From Ahrensia marina (GTDB lineage Bacteria; Pseudomonadota; Alphaproteobacteria; Rhizobiales; Rhizobiaceae), in NCBI RefSeq assembly GCF_001293565.1, contig NZ_JXMU01000008.1, forward strand, positions 1 through 64,000: a stretch of DNA of 64,000 nt, read 5' to 3'. A program made the translations under genes and the position numbers. The notes below the pieces were generated by a model. It was not told the origin of the DNA, did no database searches, and saw only the letters and a program-made list of their open reading frames with translations. This document shows, one piece after another, positions 45,654-54,310 of the stretch; position 1 is the stretch's first letter, and each line of letters begins with the position of its first letter.

Positions 45654-46372
45654 GGCCGCTTTACGTAATTGAACATTGGCAGATTGCCGAGCCGGATGCC
45701 GGACGTCAGCATTTAATATCTCAAGGCTATGATGTGCGCGTCATTGAGCCTTGGAAGGGTGAGACCTTGCCGGAATTATCCGGCGAGGAAGCCGGCGTCA
45801 TGATTATGGGCGGTCCTCAAATGATCACCGAGGCGACCAAAGACAATCATCCATTCCTGCTTGATGAGCTGCGTTTCATCGAAGGTGCAATGGGCAAAGA
45901 CATTCCGCTTGTCGGTGTTTGCCTTGGTAGTCAAATGATCGCAGCGGCGATGAACGCAAAAGTCTCCTATCGCGATGACGGCGCGATGGCGATGGGCTTT
46001 TACGGGATAGATGCAAAACCGGCGGGCAAGGCTCTTGGTTTGAACGATAATATGATGGTGTTGAATGGCAACAGCCAGACATGGGAGTTGCCATCAGGAG
46101 CAGAACTTCTTGCGACCGCACATGACGATAATCCCCATAGTAATCAAGCGTTTAGTGTTGGAAAGACATTGGCGTTGCAGTTCCATCCGGAAGTGACACG
46201 CCCGATCTTGACGCAGTGGCAAACTGAGTTCGGTGCCTATATCGGCCGCCCGGGCACGCAAACGAAAGAGCAGCAAGACAGCGGTTTTGAAACCTATGAT
46301 GCAAAGCTAAAGGACTGGTATCGCCGCACACTGGATAAATGGTTCGTCAATCACGCCCATCTCGCCACATAG
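45626..46372 (+). CDS. class I glutamine amidotransferase-like protein
   Basis: A 248-residue GATase1 protein. The nucleophile Cys is in VGVCLGSQMIA near residue 98, and the His-Glu pair in LQFHPEVTRP near 190, so the triad is intact. Stand-alone members include GuaA-like fragments and gamma-glutamyl-GABA hydrolase-like or carnosine-type peptidases; the acceptor is not known. The start codon lies inside the end of the GH25 gene (28-bp overlap); the conserved part begins at LYVIEHWQI shortly after. It also overlaps the convergent GntR gene by 22 bp. Confidence 0.82.
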   Translation: MVAGARGEVRPLYVIEHWQIAEPDAGRQHLISQGYDVRVIEPWKGETLPELSGEEAGVMIMGGPQMITEATKDNHPFLLDELRFIEGAMGKDIPLVGVCLGSQMIAAAMNAKVSYRDDGAMAMGFYGIDAKPAGKALGLNDNMMVLNGNSQTWELPSGAELLATAHDDNPHSNQAFSVGKTLALQFHPEVTRPILTQWQTEFGAYIGRPGTQTKEQQDSGFETYDAKLKDWYRRTLDKWFVNHAHLAT

Positions 46373-47070
46373 GCAACGGTCTGCGGGTCAAACCAGTTAC
46401 GGCTGAACTCCTCGACTGTATCGGCATTTCCCCATGATATGCGTTCGACATAGCCAAGGGGCATGCCTTCGCTAAACGGGCTGTCGCTTGGCGCAAAGTC
46501 GGGGCAGGGCGCTGCGCTGACTGAATCCTCGACGCGCGAAATCCAGAAATTTAAATCTTGCCTGTAAAACAGATGCATGGCTTCGGGCATCGATTCGATA
46601 TCGATGCTTTCGGCATGGCGTGCGTCAAACCAGATTTCTTCAAGTGCGGCAGGCGTTTTACCCAGATAGCGCAAGCGGCGCACGCGCCATGCCTGCTCGG
46701 AGGAACCATCGCCAAAGCGCGGTAGAAAGTTCGGATTGGCGAGCTTATCAAGGGAAAGGATTTGCGCTGTGGGCAGACCGGCACCAGATTTAAGTTCCAA
46801 GTGCAGAAACTCGTAGATCGAGCCTGTCTTGGCGCGTTTACGTACATAGGTTCCTGAACCTTGAATACGCTCCAGCAGCTTTTTGTCTTCCAGATCAGCC
46901 AGCGATTTGCGCAATGTGCCAACCGCAACACCAAGGTGGGAGGCAAGATTTGCTTCGGTCGGAAGGCGTGTGCCGTCAGGCCAGATGCCCGCCGCAATTT
47001 CACGTGAGAGTAGCTCTGATATCTGCATGTAAAGCGGTAAGGCACCGCCGCGTTGTTTCGTATCCGACAA
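46351..47070 (-). CDS. GntR-family regulator with UTRA domain (HutC subfamily)
   Basis: A 239-residue regulator: N-terminal GntR wHTH (residues 12-75: LYMQISELLSREIAAGIWPDG, RLPTEANLASHL) and a C-terminal effector-binding UTRA domain (LRYLGKTPAALEEIWFDAR). Start is TTG 47070 behind GGGGGG. It is divergent from the luciferase-like monooxygenase gene and a palindrome (47155-47173) lies between them, so it most likely represses that set and releases it on binding a pathway ligand. The ligand is unknown. Confidence 0.88.
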   Translation of the reverse strand: MSDTKQRGGALPLYMQISELLSREIAAGIWPDGTRLPTEANLASHLGVAVGTLRKSLADLEDKKLLERIQGSGTYVRKRAKTGSIYEFLHLELKSGAGLPTAQILSLDKLANPNFLPRFGDGSSEQAWRVRRLRYLGKTPAALEEIWFDARHAESIDIESMPEAMHLFYRQDLNFWISRVEDSVSAAPCPDFAPSDSPFSEGMPLGYVERISWGNADTVEEFSRNWFDPQTVAYVARWA

Positions 47071-47154
47071 AGTTTTCCCCCCGAATTCGGGCCGATATTA
47101 AAAGGGGCACTTTGCGATGTCACCATAAATTATAGCATCAAAATTCATTCACTA

Positions 47155-47173
47155 TTGATACATATGCAATCAA
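47155..47173. promoter_or_regulatory. candidate GntR operator between regulator and monooxygenase genes
   Basis: TTGAT (47155-47159) and ATCAA (47169-47173) flank a palindromic CATATG with one- and two-base spacers. The near-symmetric site lies in the 145-bp divergent promoter region, 42 bp before the monooxygenase start. Site and regulator match is inference. Confidence 0.4.
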
Positions 47174-47215
47174 GTGGTAGAACAATATTTATACGAACGC
47201 GCAGGAGAAGGTTAA

Positions 47216-48373
47216 ATGACGATTGTTCCGGTAAAATCAGCAGATGTCGATGCGGCGGAAGTTTCCTGGTTCGCGCCGATATGTTCAGATGACTACCGTC
47301 ATTTAGGTGTTCCGGATGGTGATCTTCGCTCATCATGGGAAAATACCAGTAAAATTGTCCAGCGCGCAGACGAACTTGGTTTCAGAAATTGTCTTTGTCC
47401 TTCCTCTTATCAGGTTGGCATGGACACGTGGACATTTGCTTCCGGACTGGCGCCTATAACTCAGAATATCAATCTTTTGGCGGCTATTCGTTGCGGTGAG
47501 GTGCATCCGGTCATGCTTGGGCGCGCCGTTGCAACCCTTGACCATATGATGAAAGGACGCTTGACGCTGAATGTTATTTCCTCGCCATTTCCCGGTGAGC
47601 AGGCGTCAAGTGAATACCGTTACCAGCGCTCGACCGAAGTTGTTGAAATTCTGCGCCAGTGCTGGACGCAGGACGAAATCAATTATGAGGGCGAGATCTA
47701 TAACCTCAAAGGGCTGACGACAGATCCGGTTCGTCCGTACCAGCAAAACGGCGGACCTTTATTGTATTTCGGTGGCTATTCACCGGACGCTGTCGAGCTT
47801 TGTGCGAAACATTGCGATGTATATCTGATGTGGCCGGAGCCTGAAGAACTTATCGCGGAGCGTATACAAAACGTTGCAGCGCGGGCCACGGCGCATGGCC
47901 GCACCATCGATTATGGTTTGCGGGTACATATGATTGTGCGTGATACAGAGCAGGAGGCATATGAATATGCGGACGAGCTTGTAAGCAAGCTTGACGATGA
48001 AAAGGGTAAGGAAATCCGCGAGCGTGCGCTGGATGCCAAAAATTACGGTGTTGCGTTACAGGCGGCCAACCGCGACCGCGCGGATGAATTCGGCTTTATC
48101 GAACCGCATCTCTGGGCAGGGGTGGGCCGTGCGCGTTCAGGCTGCGGCGCGGCACTTGTCGGATCGGTTGATCAGGTGATGAGCAAGATCGAGGCATACC
48201 AGAAAATGGGTATCCGATCATTCATCTTTTCGGGCTATCCTCATTTGGATGAATGCGAAATATTTGGCACTAAGGTGTTGCCGCACTTGAAAACATGTTC
48301 AATGCCTCATCTATATGGACGTGTGCCGGACGAAACGCCATCAACGCCGCTTGGCAATGGCACACGTAAATAA
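47216..48373 (+). CDS. LLM-class flavin-dependent monooxygenase (SsuD-like)
   Basis: A 385-residue bacterial luciferase-like monooxygenase using reduced FMN from a separate reductase. It most resembles the alkanesulfonate (SsuD) type: WFAPICSDD at the N-terminus, GRLTLNVISSPFPGEQ near 120, GGYSPDAVELCAKHCDVYLM near 182. SsuD-like enzymes release sulfite from alkanesulfonates; sulfone or other C-S or C-N cleavage is possible. A flavin reductase gene lies two genes on, which supports a two-component monooxygenase. AGGAG is well placed before the ATG. Confidence 0.85.
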   Translation: MTIVPVKSADVDAAEVSWFAPICSDDYRHLGVPDGDLRSSWENTSKIVQRADELGFRNCLCPSSYQVGMDTWTFASGLAPITQNINLLAAIRCGEVHPVMLGRAVATLDHMMKGRLTLNVISSPFPGEQASSEYRYQRSTEVVEILRQCWTQDEINYEGEIYNLKGLTTDPVRPYQQNGGPLLYFGGYSPDAVELCAKHCDVYLMWPEPEELIAERIQNVAARATAHGRTIDYGLRVHMIVRDTEQEAYEYADELVSKLDDEKGKEIRERALDAKNYGVALQAANRDRADEFGFIEPHLWAGVGRARSGCGAALVGSVDQVMSKIEAYQKMGIRSFIFSGYPHLDECEIFGTKVLPHLKTCSMPHLYGRVPDETPSTPLGNGTRK

Positions 48374-48397
48374 TTGAAGGGTAATGGACTTTCCAGC

Positions 48398-49303
48398 ATG
48401 CAAATGATCAGTTTTAAAAACGATGCGCTTGAAATGAGCCGCCTTATCTACGGTGTGTGGCGTCTGGCAGATGATGCCGATACCTCACCGGCTCATATTG
48501 TCCGTAAGGTTGAGACTTGTCTGGACCAAGGCATTACAACATTTGACCATGCTGATATTTATGGCGGTTATGTCTGTGAAAAGCTCTTTGGTGATGCGCT
48601 GAACGGGCGTGATGATCTAAAGAAAAAAATGCAGATCATAACCAAATGCGACATCATGCTCACCGGAAAACCCTATCCGGAGCGCCGCGTAAAATATTAC
48701 GATACGTCTGCTGCCCACATTAATGCTTCTGTCGAAAATTCTCTTAAGCGCATTGGTGTCGATGTTATTGACATGGTTCTGATCCATCGCCCTGATCCGA
48801 TGATGGACCATCATGAAACGGGCGCAGCGCTGGACGCTCTGGTGGATGCCGGCAGGGTGCGCGGTATCGGCGTATCCAACTTCATGCCGTGGGATATCGA
48901 TCTTCTGCAATCAGCAATGAAACACCCGATTTTGACCAACCAAATCGAAATCAACATTCTGGAACATGCGCCATTTACTAATGGCCAGATTGCCAAAGCA
49001 CAGCAGGCTGCTATGCCAATTATGGCATGGTCGTCTCTGGCTGGCGGACGACTGTTCGATGCGTCCGATGAAGCGGCAAAGCGCGTCCTGCCACGCCTGA
49101 AAGAAATTGCCGCTGAGCAAAATGTCGCTGCCGATGCGGTGGCGGTTGCATGGCTGCTTGCGCATCCAGCACAAATAATGCCGGTCATGGGCACCAATAA
49201 TATCGACCGTATCGCGAAAATATCTGATGCGATGAACGTAAAAATCGACCGGGAAACATGGTTTGAACTGTGGACACTGGCCGAAGGCCATGAAGTGCCG
49301 TGA
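48398..49303 (+). CDS. aldo/keto reductase (YdhF-like)
   Basis: A 301-residue AKR barrel from ATG 48398; TTG 48374 is an alternative. The tetrad is consistent: Asp in ITTFDHADIYGGY, Tyr in IYGGY near 46, Lys in MQIITKCD near 70, His in DMVLIHRPDP near 125. NADPH is the usual cofactor. In this operon it may reduce the aldehyde or ketone left by the monooxygenase. It follows the LLM gene by 24 bp and ends 14 bp before the reductase. Confidence 0.85.
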   Translation: MQMISFKNDALEMSRLIYGVWRLADDADTSPAHIVRKVETCLDQGITTFDHADIYGGYVCEKLFGDALNGRDDLKKKMQIITKCDIMLTGKPYPERRVKYYDTSAAHINASVENSLKRIGVDVIDMVLIHRPDPMMDHHETGAALDALVDAGRVRGIGVSNFMPWDIDLLQSAMKHPILTNQIEINILEHAPFTNGQIAKAQQAAMPIMAWSSLAGGRLFDASDEAAKRVLPRLKEIAAEQNVAADAVAVAWLLAHPAQIMPVMGTNNIDRIAKISDAMNVKIDRETWFELWTLAEGHEVP

Positions 49304-49317
49304 AGGAGATTTCTCTA

Positions 49318-49818
49318 ATGAATGCCGATGCCAATATAAATCTCGATGCGCTCAACGCCAATCAGCTTAAAAAAGCGATGGGCTGTTTTGCGACCGGCGT
49401 AACCGTTGTGACGACCCATTTTGAGGGTCAGGACTACGGCATGACCTGCAATTCCTTCAACACGGTATCGCTTGATCCGGCAATGGTGCTCTGGTCGATA
49501 CGCAAAGCATCATCCAGCCATGATGCGTTTGCAAATGCAAAAGGTTATACGGTCAATATTCTGGCAGCAGAGCAGGCCGATGCCGCAATGCGTTTCACTA
49601 AAGGTGCCCATGCTGATCGTTTTGCAGAGGTGGAAGTGCGCCGTCTTGAAAGCGGGCGCTTGATTTTACCTGAAGCAAGCGCGTGGTTTGACTGCGATAT
49701 CAACCAGATTGTGAGTGCAGGGGACCATGACATTCTTATCGGACGCGTGCGCGCCTTTGCATCAGGTGAAAAAATGCCGCTAACTTACATCGGCGGCAAG
49801 TTCGTTACGCTGGGCTAA
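49318..49818 (+). CDS. flavin reductase (FMN:NADH reductase type)
   Basis: A 166-residue flavin reductase domain protein, ATG 49318 behind AAGGAG. Marks: MGCFATGVTVVTTHFEGQDYGMTCNSFNTVSLDPAMVL region (residues 24-60) and the GD/H pattern SAGDHDILIGRV near 140, as in HpaC-like and SsuE-replacing reductases. Expected to supply reduced FMN to the luciferase-like monooxygenase of the same operon. Its 3' end overlaps the convergent exporter gene by 39 bp. Confidence 0.88.
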   Translation: MNADANINLDALNANQLKKAMGCFATGVTVVTTHFEGQDYGMTCNSFNTVSLDPAMVLWSIRKASSSHDAFANAKGYTVNILAAEQADAAMRFTKGAHADRFAEVEVRRLESGRLILPEASAWFDCDINQIVSAGDHDILIGRVRAFASGEKMPLTYIGGKFVTLG

Positions 49819-50688
49819 ACGCTTTTTTCTCTCGCTGCGTAATTGCCAGAGCGAGTGACCGATCAGCGCGCAGATCAAAATTGTTCCGCCGATGAGCGTG
49901 TTTCGAGTCGGCACTTCCAAAAAGATCATCCACACCCAGATGGGTGCCAGAACAGTTTCCAAAAGATAGAACATCGCAACTTCCGGACCTGAAAGATATT
50001 TCGGTCCTGTGGCAAGGCACCAGAAGGCAATGGGAATAATGATCACGCCATTGGCGATTGTCCACCACGGGGCGTCAAGATGAAATGCCGAAACACCGCC
50101 TTTTGACAGCAGGATACCAGCAGCCAGAATAGTCGGTAATATACCGCCGATCATCGGCGCAAAACCCATATCCTTGCCGCTCATGCGCGCAAATACGATG
50201 CCCAAAGACAGGCCGAATGAGGCGGCAACAGCGCACAAATCACCAAAATAATTGCCGCTTTGAATGCTTTCCGAAACGATCAGAAACACCGCGAAAACCA
50301 TAATCGCCATGGTAATCAGCGTTGCCGGTTTGGGTCTTTCGCGCAAAAGCACCCAACCAAGCAAGGCCGAGAATATGGTGGTTGATGTCAGAATAAAGAC
50401 GAGATTGGCGGTGGTCGTATTGAACACGGCGGCGACAAAAGCAATCGCGCTCAAACCATAACAGCCTGCTACGATTATTCCTGCGCGTCCCGGCAGAAGC
50501 GAAACGCTTTTTCCTTTGCGAAGACTTAAGAAAATCCAACACAGCAGCGCGACTGCCAGACCCAGCCCGGAGCGGGTGAACTGCGCCGACCACTCATCGC
50601 CGCCGCCGAGCCTGATAAGGGGAATGTCGATGGTCAACACCATACCGCCGAAGCCGGTAATCAGCAGACCTTTTTGATAGGGTGTCAT
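49780..50688 (-). CDS. DMT/EamA-family transporter
   Basis: A 302-residue inner membrane protein with ten predicted segments in two EamA repeats (LLITGFGGMVLTIDIPLIRL first; FYLLETVLAPIWVWMIFLEVP near 230 is the usual second-repeat motif). Family members export or import small metabolites such as amino acids or drugs. It converges on the flavin reductase with a 39-bp overlap and may belong to the same function, but regulation is separate. Confidence 0.82.
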   Translation of the reverse strand: MTPYQKGLLITGFGGMVLTIDIPLIRLGGGDEWSAQFTRSGLGLAVALLCWIFLSLRKGKSVSLLPGRAGIIVAGCYGLSAIAFVAAVFNTTTANLVFILTSTTIFSALLGWVLLRERPKPATLITMAIMVFAVFLIVSESIQSGNYFGDLCAVAASFGLSLGIVFARMSGKDMGFAPMIGGILPTILAAGILLSKGGVSAFHLDAPWWTIANGVIIIPIAFWCLATGPKYLSGPEVAMFYLLETVLAPIWVWMIFLEVPTRNTLIGGTILICALIGHSLWQLRSERKKRLAQRNELAADVS

Positions 50689-50709
50689 AATGCGCTTTAT
50701 CCACTTGGT

Positions 50710-51465
50710 TTATTTACCGCGGTAAAGCTCCCATCCATTCGGGGTCAAGTGCTGTTGCGGCTTAAAGCGCGACTTGTATTCCATTTTTGGTGAGTCGGCG
50801 ACCCAATAACCAAGATAAACAAATGGCAGACCTTGGGCATTGGCGCGGCTGATATGATCCAGAATTATCCATGTGCCCAGAGACTTAAATTCCGAGTCAG
50901 GATCAAAGAATGAATAGACCATGGAATAACCGTCGCTCATCCGGTCACATAAGGAAACGCCCACGAGCGGACCTTCACCTTGGCCGGTTATAAAACTGTC
51001 GGGACCGCGCCGACGGTATTCGATGACTTTGGTGTTCACATGCGTATCTTCCACCATCATCGCATAGTCCAGCGCTGTCATGTCCGACATGCCACCGTCA
51101 CGATGCCGTGAATCCAAATAGGCGCGAAAGAGCGAGAATTGCTCGGATGTCGGCTCTGCATTGTGCTCGACACCGATAAGATCCTGATTGGCGTTGATAA
51201 TGCGCCGCATACTTTTTGTCGGCTTGAATTCGTCAGCCATGATGCGGATGGAGATACAGCTGCGGCAGGATTCACATGCCGGACGATAGGCTATATTCTG
51301 ACTGCGCCGGAAACCGCCCTGGGTTAAAAGCTCGTTCATTTCCGATGCTTTTTCACCGACAAGATGCGTGAAAACCTTCCGCTCCATCTGGTCCTCAAGG
51401 TAAGGGCAGCGGGACGGCGATGTTAAGAAAAACTGCGGTGTCTTTGTATCGTGCTGTGTCATCAT
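50710..51465 (-). CDS. bpt: aspartate/glutamate leucyltransferase
   Basis: Bpt transfers Leu from Leu-tRNA to N-terminal Asp or Glu of proteins, making N-degrons for ClpS/ClpAP. The 251-residue protein carries the ATE family signature: [26 protein letters not shown] at the start, the Cys-rich [16 protein letters not shown] near 70, [10 protein letters not shown] near 180, and [20 protein letters not shown]. Eukaryotic-like arginyltransferase family; Bpt is the form in proteobacteria. Starts at adjacent GTG/ATG/ATG codons 51468, 51465 and 51462 are equally possible. Confidence 0.93.
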   Translation of the reverse strand: MMTQHDTKTPQFFLTSPSRCPYLEDQMERKVFTHLVGEKASEMNELLTQGGFRRSQNIAYRPACESCRSCISIRIMADEFKPTKSMRRIINANQDLIGVEHNAEPTSEQFSLFRAYLDSRHRDGGMSDMTALDYAMMVEDTHVNTKVIEYRRRGPDSFITGQGEGPLVGVSLCDRMSDGYSMVYSFFDPDSEFKSLGTWIILDHISRANAQGLPFVYLGYWVADSPKMEYKSRFKPQQHLTPNGWELYRGK

Positions 51466-51530
51466 CACCCGGAAAGCTTGTCAGGGTAAAATTGGTCACA
51501 AATCGAAAAACGTCAAGGTGTCACTTTTTG

Positions 51531-51974
51531 CTATCTGTCCGAGCGAATGACCCGTGTTCCCAGCGCAAGGTCGTGCAAAGTGCGTTTGTCTTCCAGCAGC
51601 AATGGCGCCAGCAAGAGCGGCATAAAAATAGCCGTTGTTGCCCAGAAAAGCACCGCATGAACAATGGCCGTCATTGAATCGATCCGCTGGCCGTCATAGC
51701 GCGACAGCTTGATGCTCATCATCTGCATGCCCCATGTTGCCTGTTTCTCACCGCCAACGGTCCACGCGATGTAGATACCGGCGACCAACATGCCCAAAAT
51801 AGGATAGAGCAGCCATGCGGCACCCAAAGTCGCAACACCAAGAACGGCAATAAGAGGAACAGCCACAGCGATCAGGATCAAAATCATCGCATAATCGATA
51901 ACAAAGGCAAATATCCGCCGTGTGCGCACACCGTCCAAAAGGAGCCAGTTCTGCTTTTCAATATCGGTGCTCAT
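51531..51974 (-). CDS. RDD-family membrane protein
   Basis: A 147-residue protein from ATG 51974 with two to three transmembrane segments and the RDD family's arginine and aspartates: RTRRIFAFVIDYAMILIL near residue 25 and the late motif RTLHDLALGTRVI. Function unknown in general; some members are transporters or help envelope homeostasis. The gene lies 65 bp from bpt on the same strand and 57 bp from hemB, an order common in Hyphomicrobiales. Confidence 0.82.
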   Translation of the reverse strand: MSTDIEKQNWLLLDGVRTRRIFAFVIDYAMILILIAVAVPLIAVLGVATLGAAWLLYPILGMLVAGIYIAWTVGGEKQATWGMQMMSIKLSRYDGQRIDSMTAIVHAVLFWATTAIFMPLLLAPLLLEDKRTLHDLALGTRVIRSDR

Positions 51975-52031
51975 AAAATATTCATCCTCGATTTGTGTAT
52001 AGGATGCACATGGGGACAAAGCGGAGGAATT

Positions 52032-53033
52032 TCAATTCCTTGCCAGATTCTCGGCTATTCTTGGTGCGAAATATGTCAATACGCCATCGCAGCCGGCACG
52101 TTTGAAGGCCAGCAGGCTTTCCATCATAACGCGCTCGCCGTCGATCCAGCCATTTGCGGCGGCAGCTTCAATCATCGAATATTCGCCTGATACCTGATAG
52201 GCAAATGTCGGCATTTGAAATGTGTCTTTCAGACGCCGGCATATATCCAGATAGGGCATGCCGGGCTTGACCATGATCATGTCGGCACCCTCTGCAATAT
52301 CCTGTTCGGTTTCGCGGATGGCTTCGTCTGAGTTGGCCGGATCTATATAGTAGGTCTTCTTGTCGCCCTTTAATAGGCCGGATGTGCCAATCGCTTCGCG
52401 GTATGGGCCGTAATAGGCAGAAGCAAATTTGGTGGCATAGGACATGATCGCAACGTCGGATTGATTGGCCGAATCAAGCGCATCACGAATGGCGCCGATC
52501 CTTCCGTCCATCATATCTGATGGCGCAATAATGTCTGCACCCGCCTGCGCCTGCAAAACAGAGGCGCGGGCGATAATGTCGACAGTTTCATCATTGATAA
52601 TGACGCCGTCGCGTAGAACACCGTCATGTCCATGGTTGGTAAACGGGTCAAGGGCGCTGTCGGTCATCAAGCCGATTTGCGGAACGGCGCTCTTGATGGC
52701 TGTGATTGCGCGCATGATGACATTGTCTTCATCAAGAATATGCGAGCCGGTAATATCTTTTTTCTCGAGCGGTATATTGGCAAAAGGCGCAATCAGCGTA
52801 ATGCCAAGGTCATGCGCCTTTTTGGCCGCCTCGACAGCCATATCCACACTCAGGCGCGAAACGCCCGGCATCGCATCGATCGGCTGCGCCTGGTTTTCAC
52901 CTTCAACAAGGAAAATAGGCCAGATCAAATCATTCACAGTGATCTGGTTTTCGCGCACGAGATTGCGTGACCATTCGGCTTTGCGCATGCGTCGTAACCG
53001 GCGCCCTTGAACAATGTCATCAATATTGCGCAT
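52032..53033 (-). CDS. hemB: delta-aminolevulinic acid dehydratase (porphobilinogen synthase)
   Basis: HemB condenses two 5-aminolevulinate molecules to porphobilinogen in heme synthesis. The 333-residue enzyme has the Schiff-base lysines in ATKFASAYYGPYREA and MVKPGMPYLD. At the metal site the cysteines of the zinc-type enzyme are absent: the loop is TDSALDPFTNHGHDGVL, the Asp-rich magnesium-dependent type known from Pseudomonas and other proteobacteria. ATG 53033 is used; TTG 53036 precedes it. Confidence 0.96.
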   Translation of the reverse strand: MRNIDDIVQGRRLRRMRKAEWSRNLVRENQITVNDLIWPIFLVEGENQAQPIDAMPGVSRLSVDMAVEAAKKAHDLGITLIAPFANIPLEKKDITGSHILDEDNVIMRAITAIKSAVPQIGLMTDSALDPFTNHGHDGVLRDGVIINDETVDIIARASVLQAQAGADIIAPSDMMDGRIGAIRDALDSANQSDVAIMSYATKFASAYYGPYREAIGTSGLLKGDKKTYYIDPANSDEAIRETEQDIAEGADMIMVKPGMPYLDICRRLKDTFQMPTFAYQVSGEYSMIEAAAANGWIDGERVMMESLLAFKRAGCDGVLTYFAPRIAENLARN

Positions 53034-53131
53034 CAATTTATTCCATTTTGCCTATGAATAACTCGTGCTGGACGTATCACGGGACTTTGCATTTAGCCAA
53101 GAGCTGGGATAGCAAATTATAAAGAGGGGTA

Positions 53132-53599
53132 ATGATGCCTCTTGATCTCTGGTTTGACGCGATGCTCGACACGATACATAGCAATGGTACGCAGCGCACA
53201 TTTATTGCGTCATTATATATATGGTTTCTGCGCGTCATGGCAGCGCTGTGCCTTGCCGCCGCACTGCTCAACTGGGCGCAGCTTACAGGGATTACACAGA
53301 ACGGCGAATTGCGGTTCGATAATCTGGATACCCATTGGCGCATGCTCAAGACTGTTTTGGCGGTGATTTTGCCCGCAGCCGGGCTTGGTCTCTGGATGAC
53401 ACAATCATGGGGTGTTGTGTTGTGGCTGTTCTCTATGGGGCTGGAGCTGATGGCCTATGGCGTGTGGACAGATCTGTTCGAGCCACGGCCGATGACACTG
53501 ATTACCCACAGCATCGCGATCGCTTTCCTGCTGGTTTTATCTATTGGTTTGTTTACTGAAAGACGCCGTATGCAGCGTATCGGAATTGAACACCTGTAA
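53132..53599 (+). CDS. small four-helix membrane protein, DUF6163-like
   Basis: A 155-residue protein with four hydrophobic segments (near 28-48, 70-92, 95-115, 125-145). Conserved-looking turns are NWAQLTGI and LDTHWRMLKT. It matches what I recall of DUF6163, a family found beside ldtR in Hyphomicrobiales. No function is known. RBS GAGGGG lies before the ATG. Its stop codon falls within the first of two direct repeats that precede ldtR. Confidence 0.7.
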   Translation: MMPLDLWFDAMLDTIHSNGTQRTFIASLYIWFLRVMAALCLAAALLNWAQLTGITQNGELRFDNLDTHWRMLKTVLAVILPAAGLGLWMTQSWGVVLWLFSMGLELMAYGVWTDLFEPRPMTLITHSIAIAFLLVLSIGLFTERRRMQRIGIEHL

Positions 53600-53647
53600 G
53601 AGCTTGTTAAGCAAAAAATAGATTGGGACAGTGTAAGAGCTTGTTAA
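53595..53647 (+). promoter_or_regulatory. 16-bp direct repeats ahead of ldtR
   Basis: TGTAAGAGCTTGTTAA occurs exactly at 53595-53610 and again at 53632-53647, 37 bp apart, in the region between the DUF6163-like gene and ldtR. The core TTGTTAA recurs in the ldtP promoter region (55150-55176). These are candidate LdtR sites for autoregulation; nothing in the sequence proves binding. Confidence 0.5.
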
Positions 53648-53735
53648 CGCTGGCTTTTAATTCGAATTTTATACGTCTTCGATAGGTTGAACTCACAAGC
53701 CGAGAAAACATCGGCAAATATACAGTGAGGCTACA

Positions 53736-54248
53736 ATGTTAAACGAAGTTAAAACAGTGGGGGAATCCCACTCGTCAACAAATCAATCATCCACCAGTAA
53801 ACTCTATCTTGAATCATTGCAGTTGGTCGAGCGTCTGCATCACCGCCTTCAGGAGGTTGTGAAAGACGAATTTGACCGTCAGGGCCGCAATGATATCAAC
53901 GCTGTTCAGGCAATTCTTTTGTTTAACATTGGTGATGGTGAACTCACGGCCGGTGAACTGCGTTCGCGCGGATATTATCTGGGTTCGAACGTTTCTTATA
54001 ACATCAAGAAACTGGTTGAACTTGGCTTTATCAATCACGAGCGTTCACGTTCAGACCGCCGTTCAGTGCGCATCAGCCTGACAGATGCGGGCATTGCAGT
54101 CGCAAAATCTGTTTCAGCGCTTTATGATCGCCATGTTGCATCAATTGAAACCGTCGGCGGTATCGGGGATGCCGAATTTGAGGCGATGAACCGCACAATG
54201 CAGCGTTTGGACCGTTTCTGGAACGACACAGTCATGTACCGCCTCTAA
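53736..54248 (+). CDS. ldtR: MarR-family regulator LdtR
   Basis: A 170-residue MarR protein. The winged-helix centre is at residues 45-115 (QAILLFNIGDGELTAGELR, GYYLGSNVSYNIKKLVELGFI recognition helix, RSDRRSVRISLTDAG wing). It resembles LdtR of Candidatus Liberibacter asiaticus, which activates the L,D-transpeptidase gene ldtP and responds to osmotic stress. Here ldtP is one gene downstream. An intrinsic terminator follows the stop codon, so ldtR is its own transcription unit. Confidence 0.88.
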   Translation: MLNEVKTVGESHSSTNQSSTSKLYLESLQLVERLHHRLQEVVKDEFDRQGRNDINAVQAILLFNIGDGELTAGELRSRGYYLGSNVSYNIKKLVELGFINHERSRSDRRSVRISLTDAGIAVAKSVSALYDRHVASIETVGGIGDAEFEAMNRTMQRLDRFWNDTVMYRL

Positions 54249-54270
54249 GTTTTTGTAAGAGGTCAGATAG

Positions 54271-54301
54271 AGCGTCGCATATTCATGCGGCGCTTTTTTT
54301 G
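54271..54301 (+). terminator. intrinsic terminator after ldtR
   Basis: AGCGTCGCAT (54271-54280) with ATGCGGCGCT (54285-54294), one wobble pair, 4-nt loop, then a run of seven T (TTTTTTT). It also lies just before the convergent gene end. Confidence 0.88.
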
Positions 54302-54310
54302 TTTGGAATG

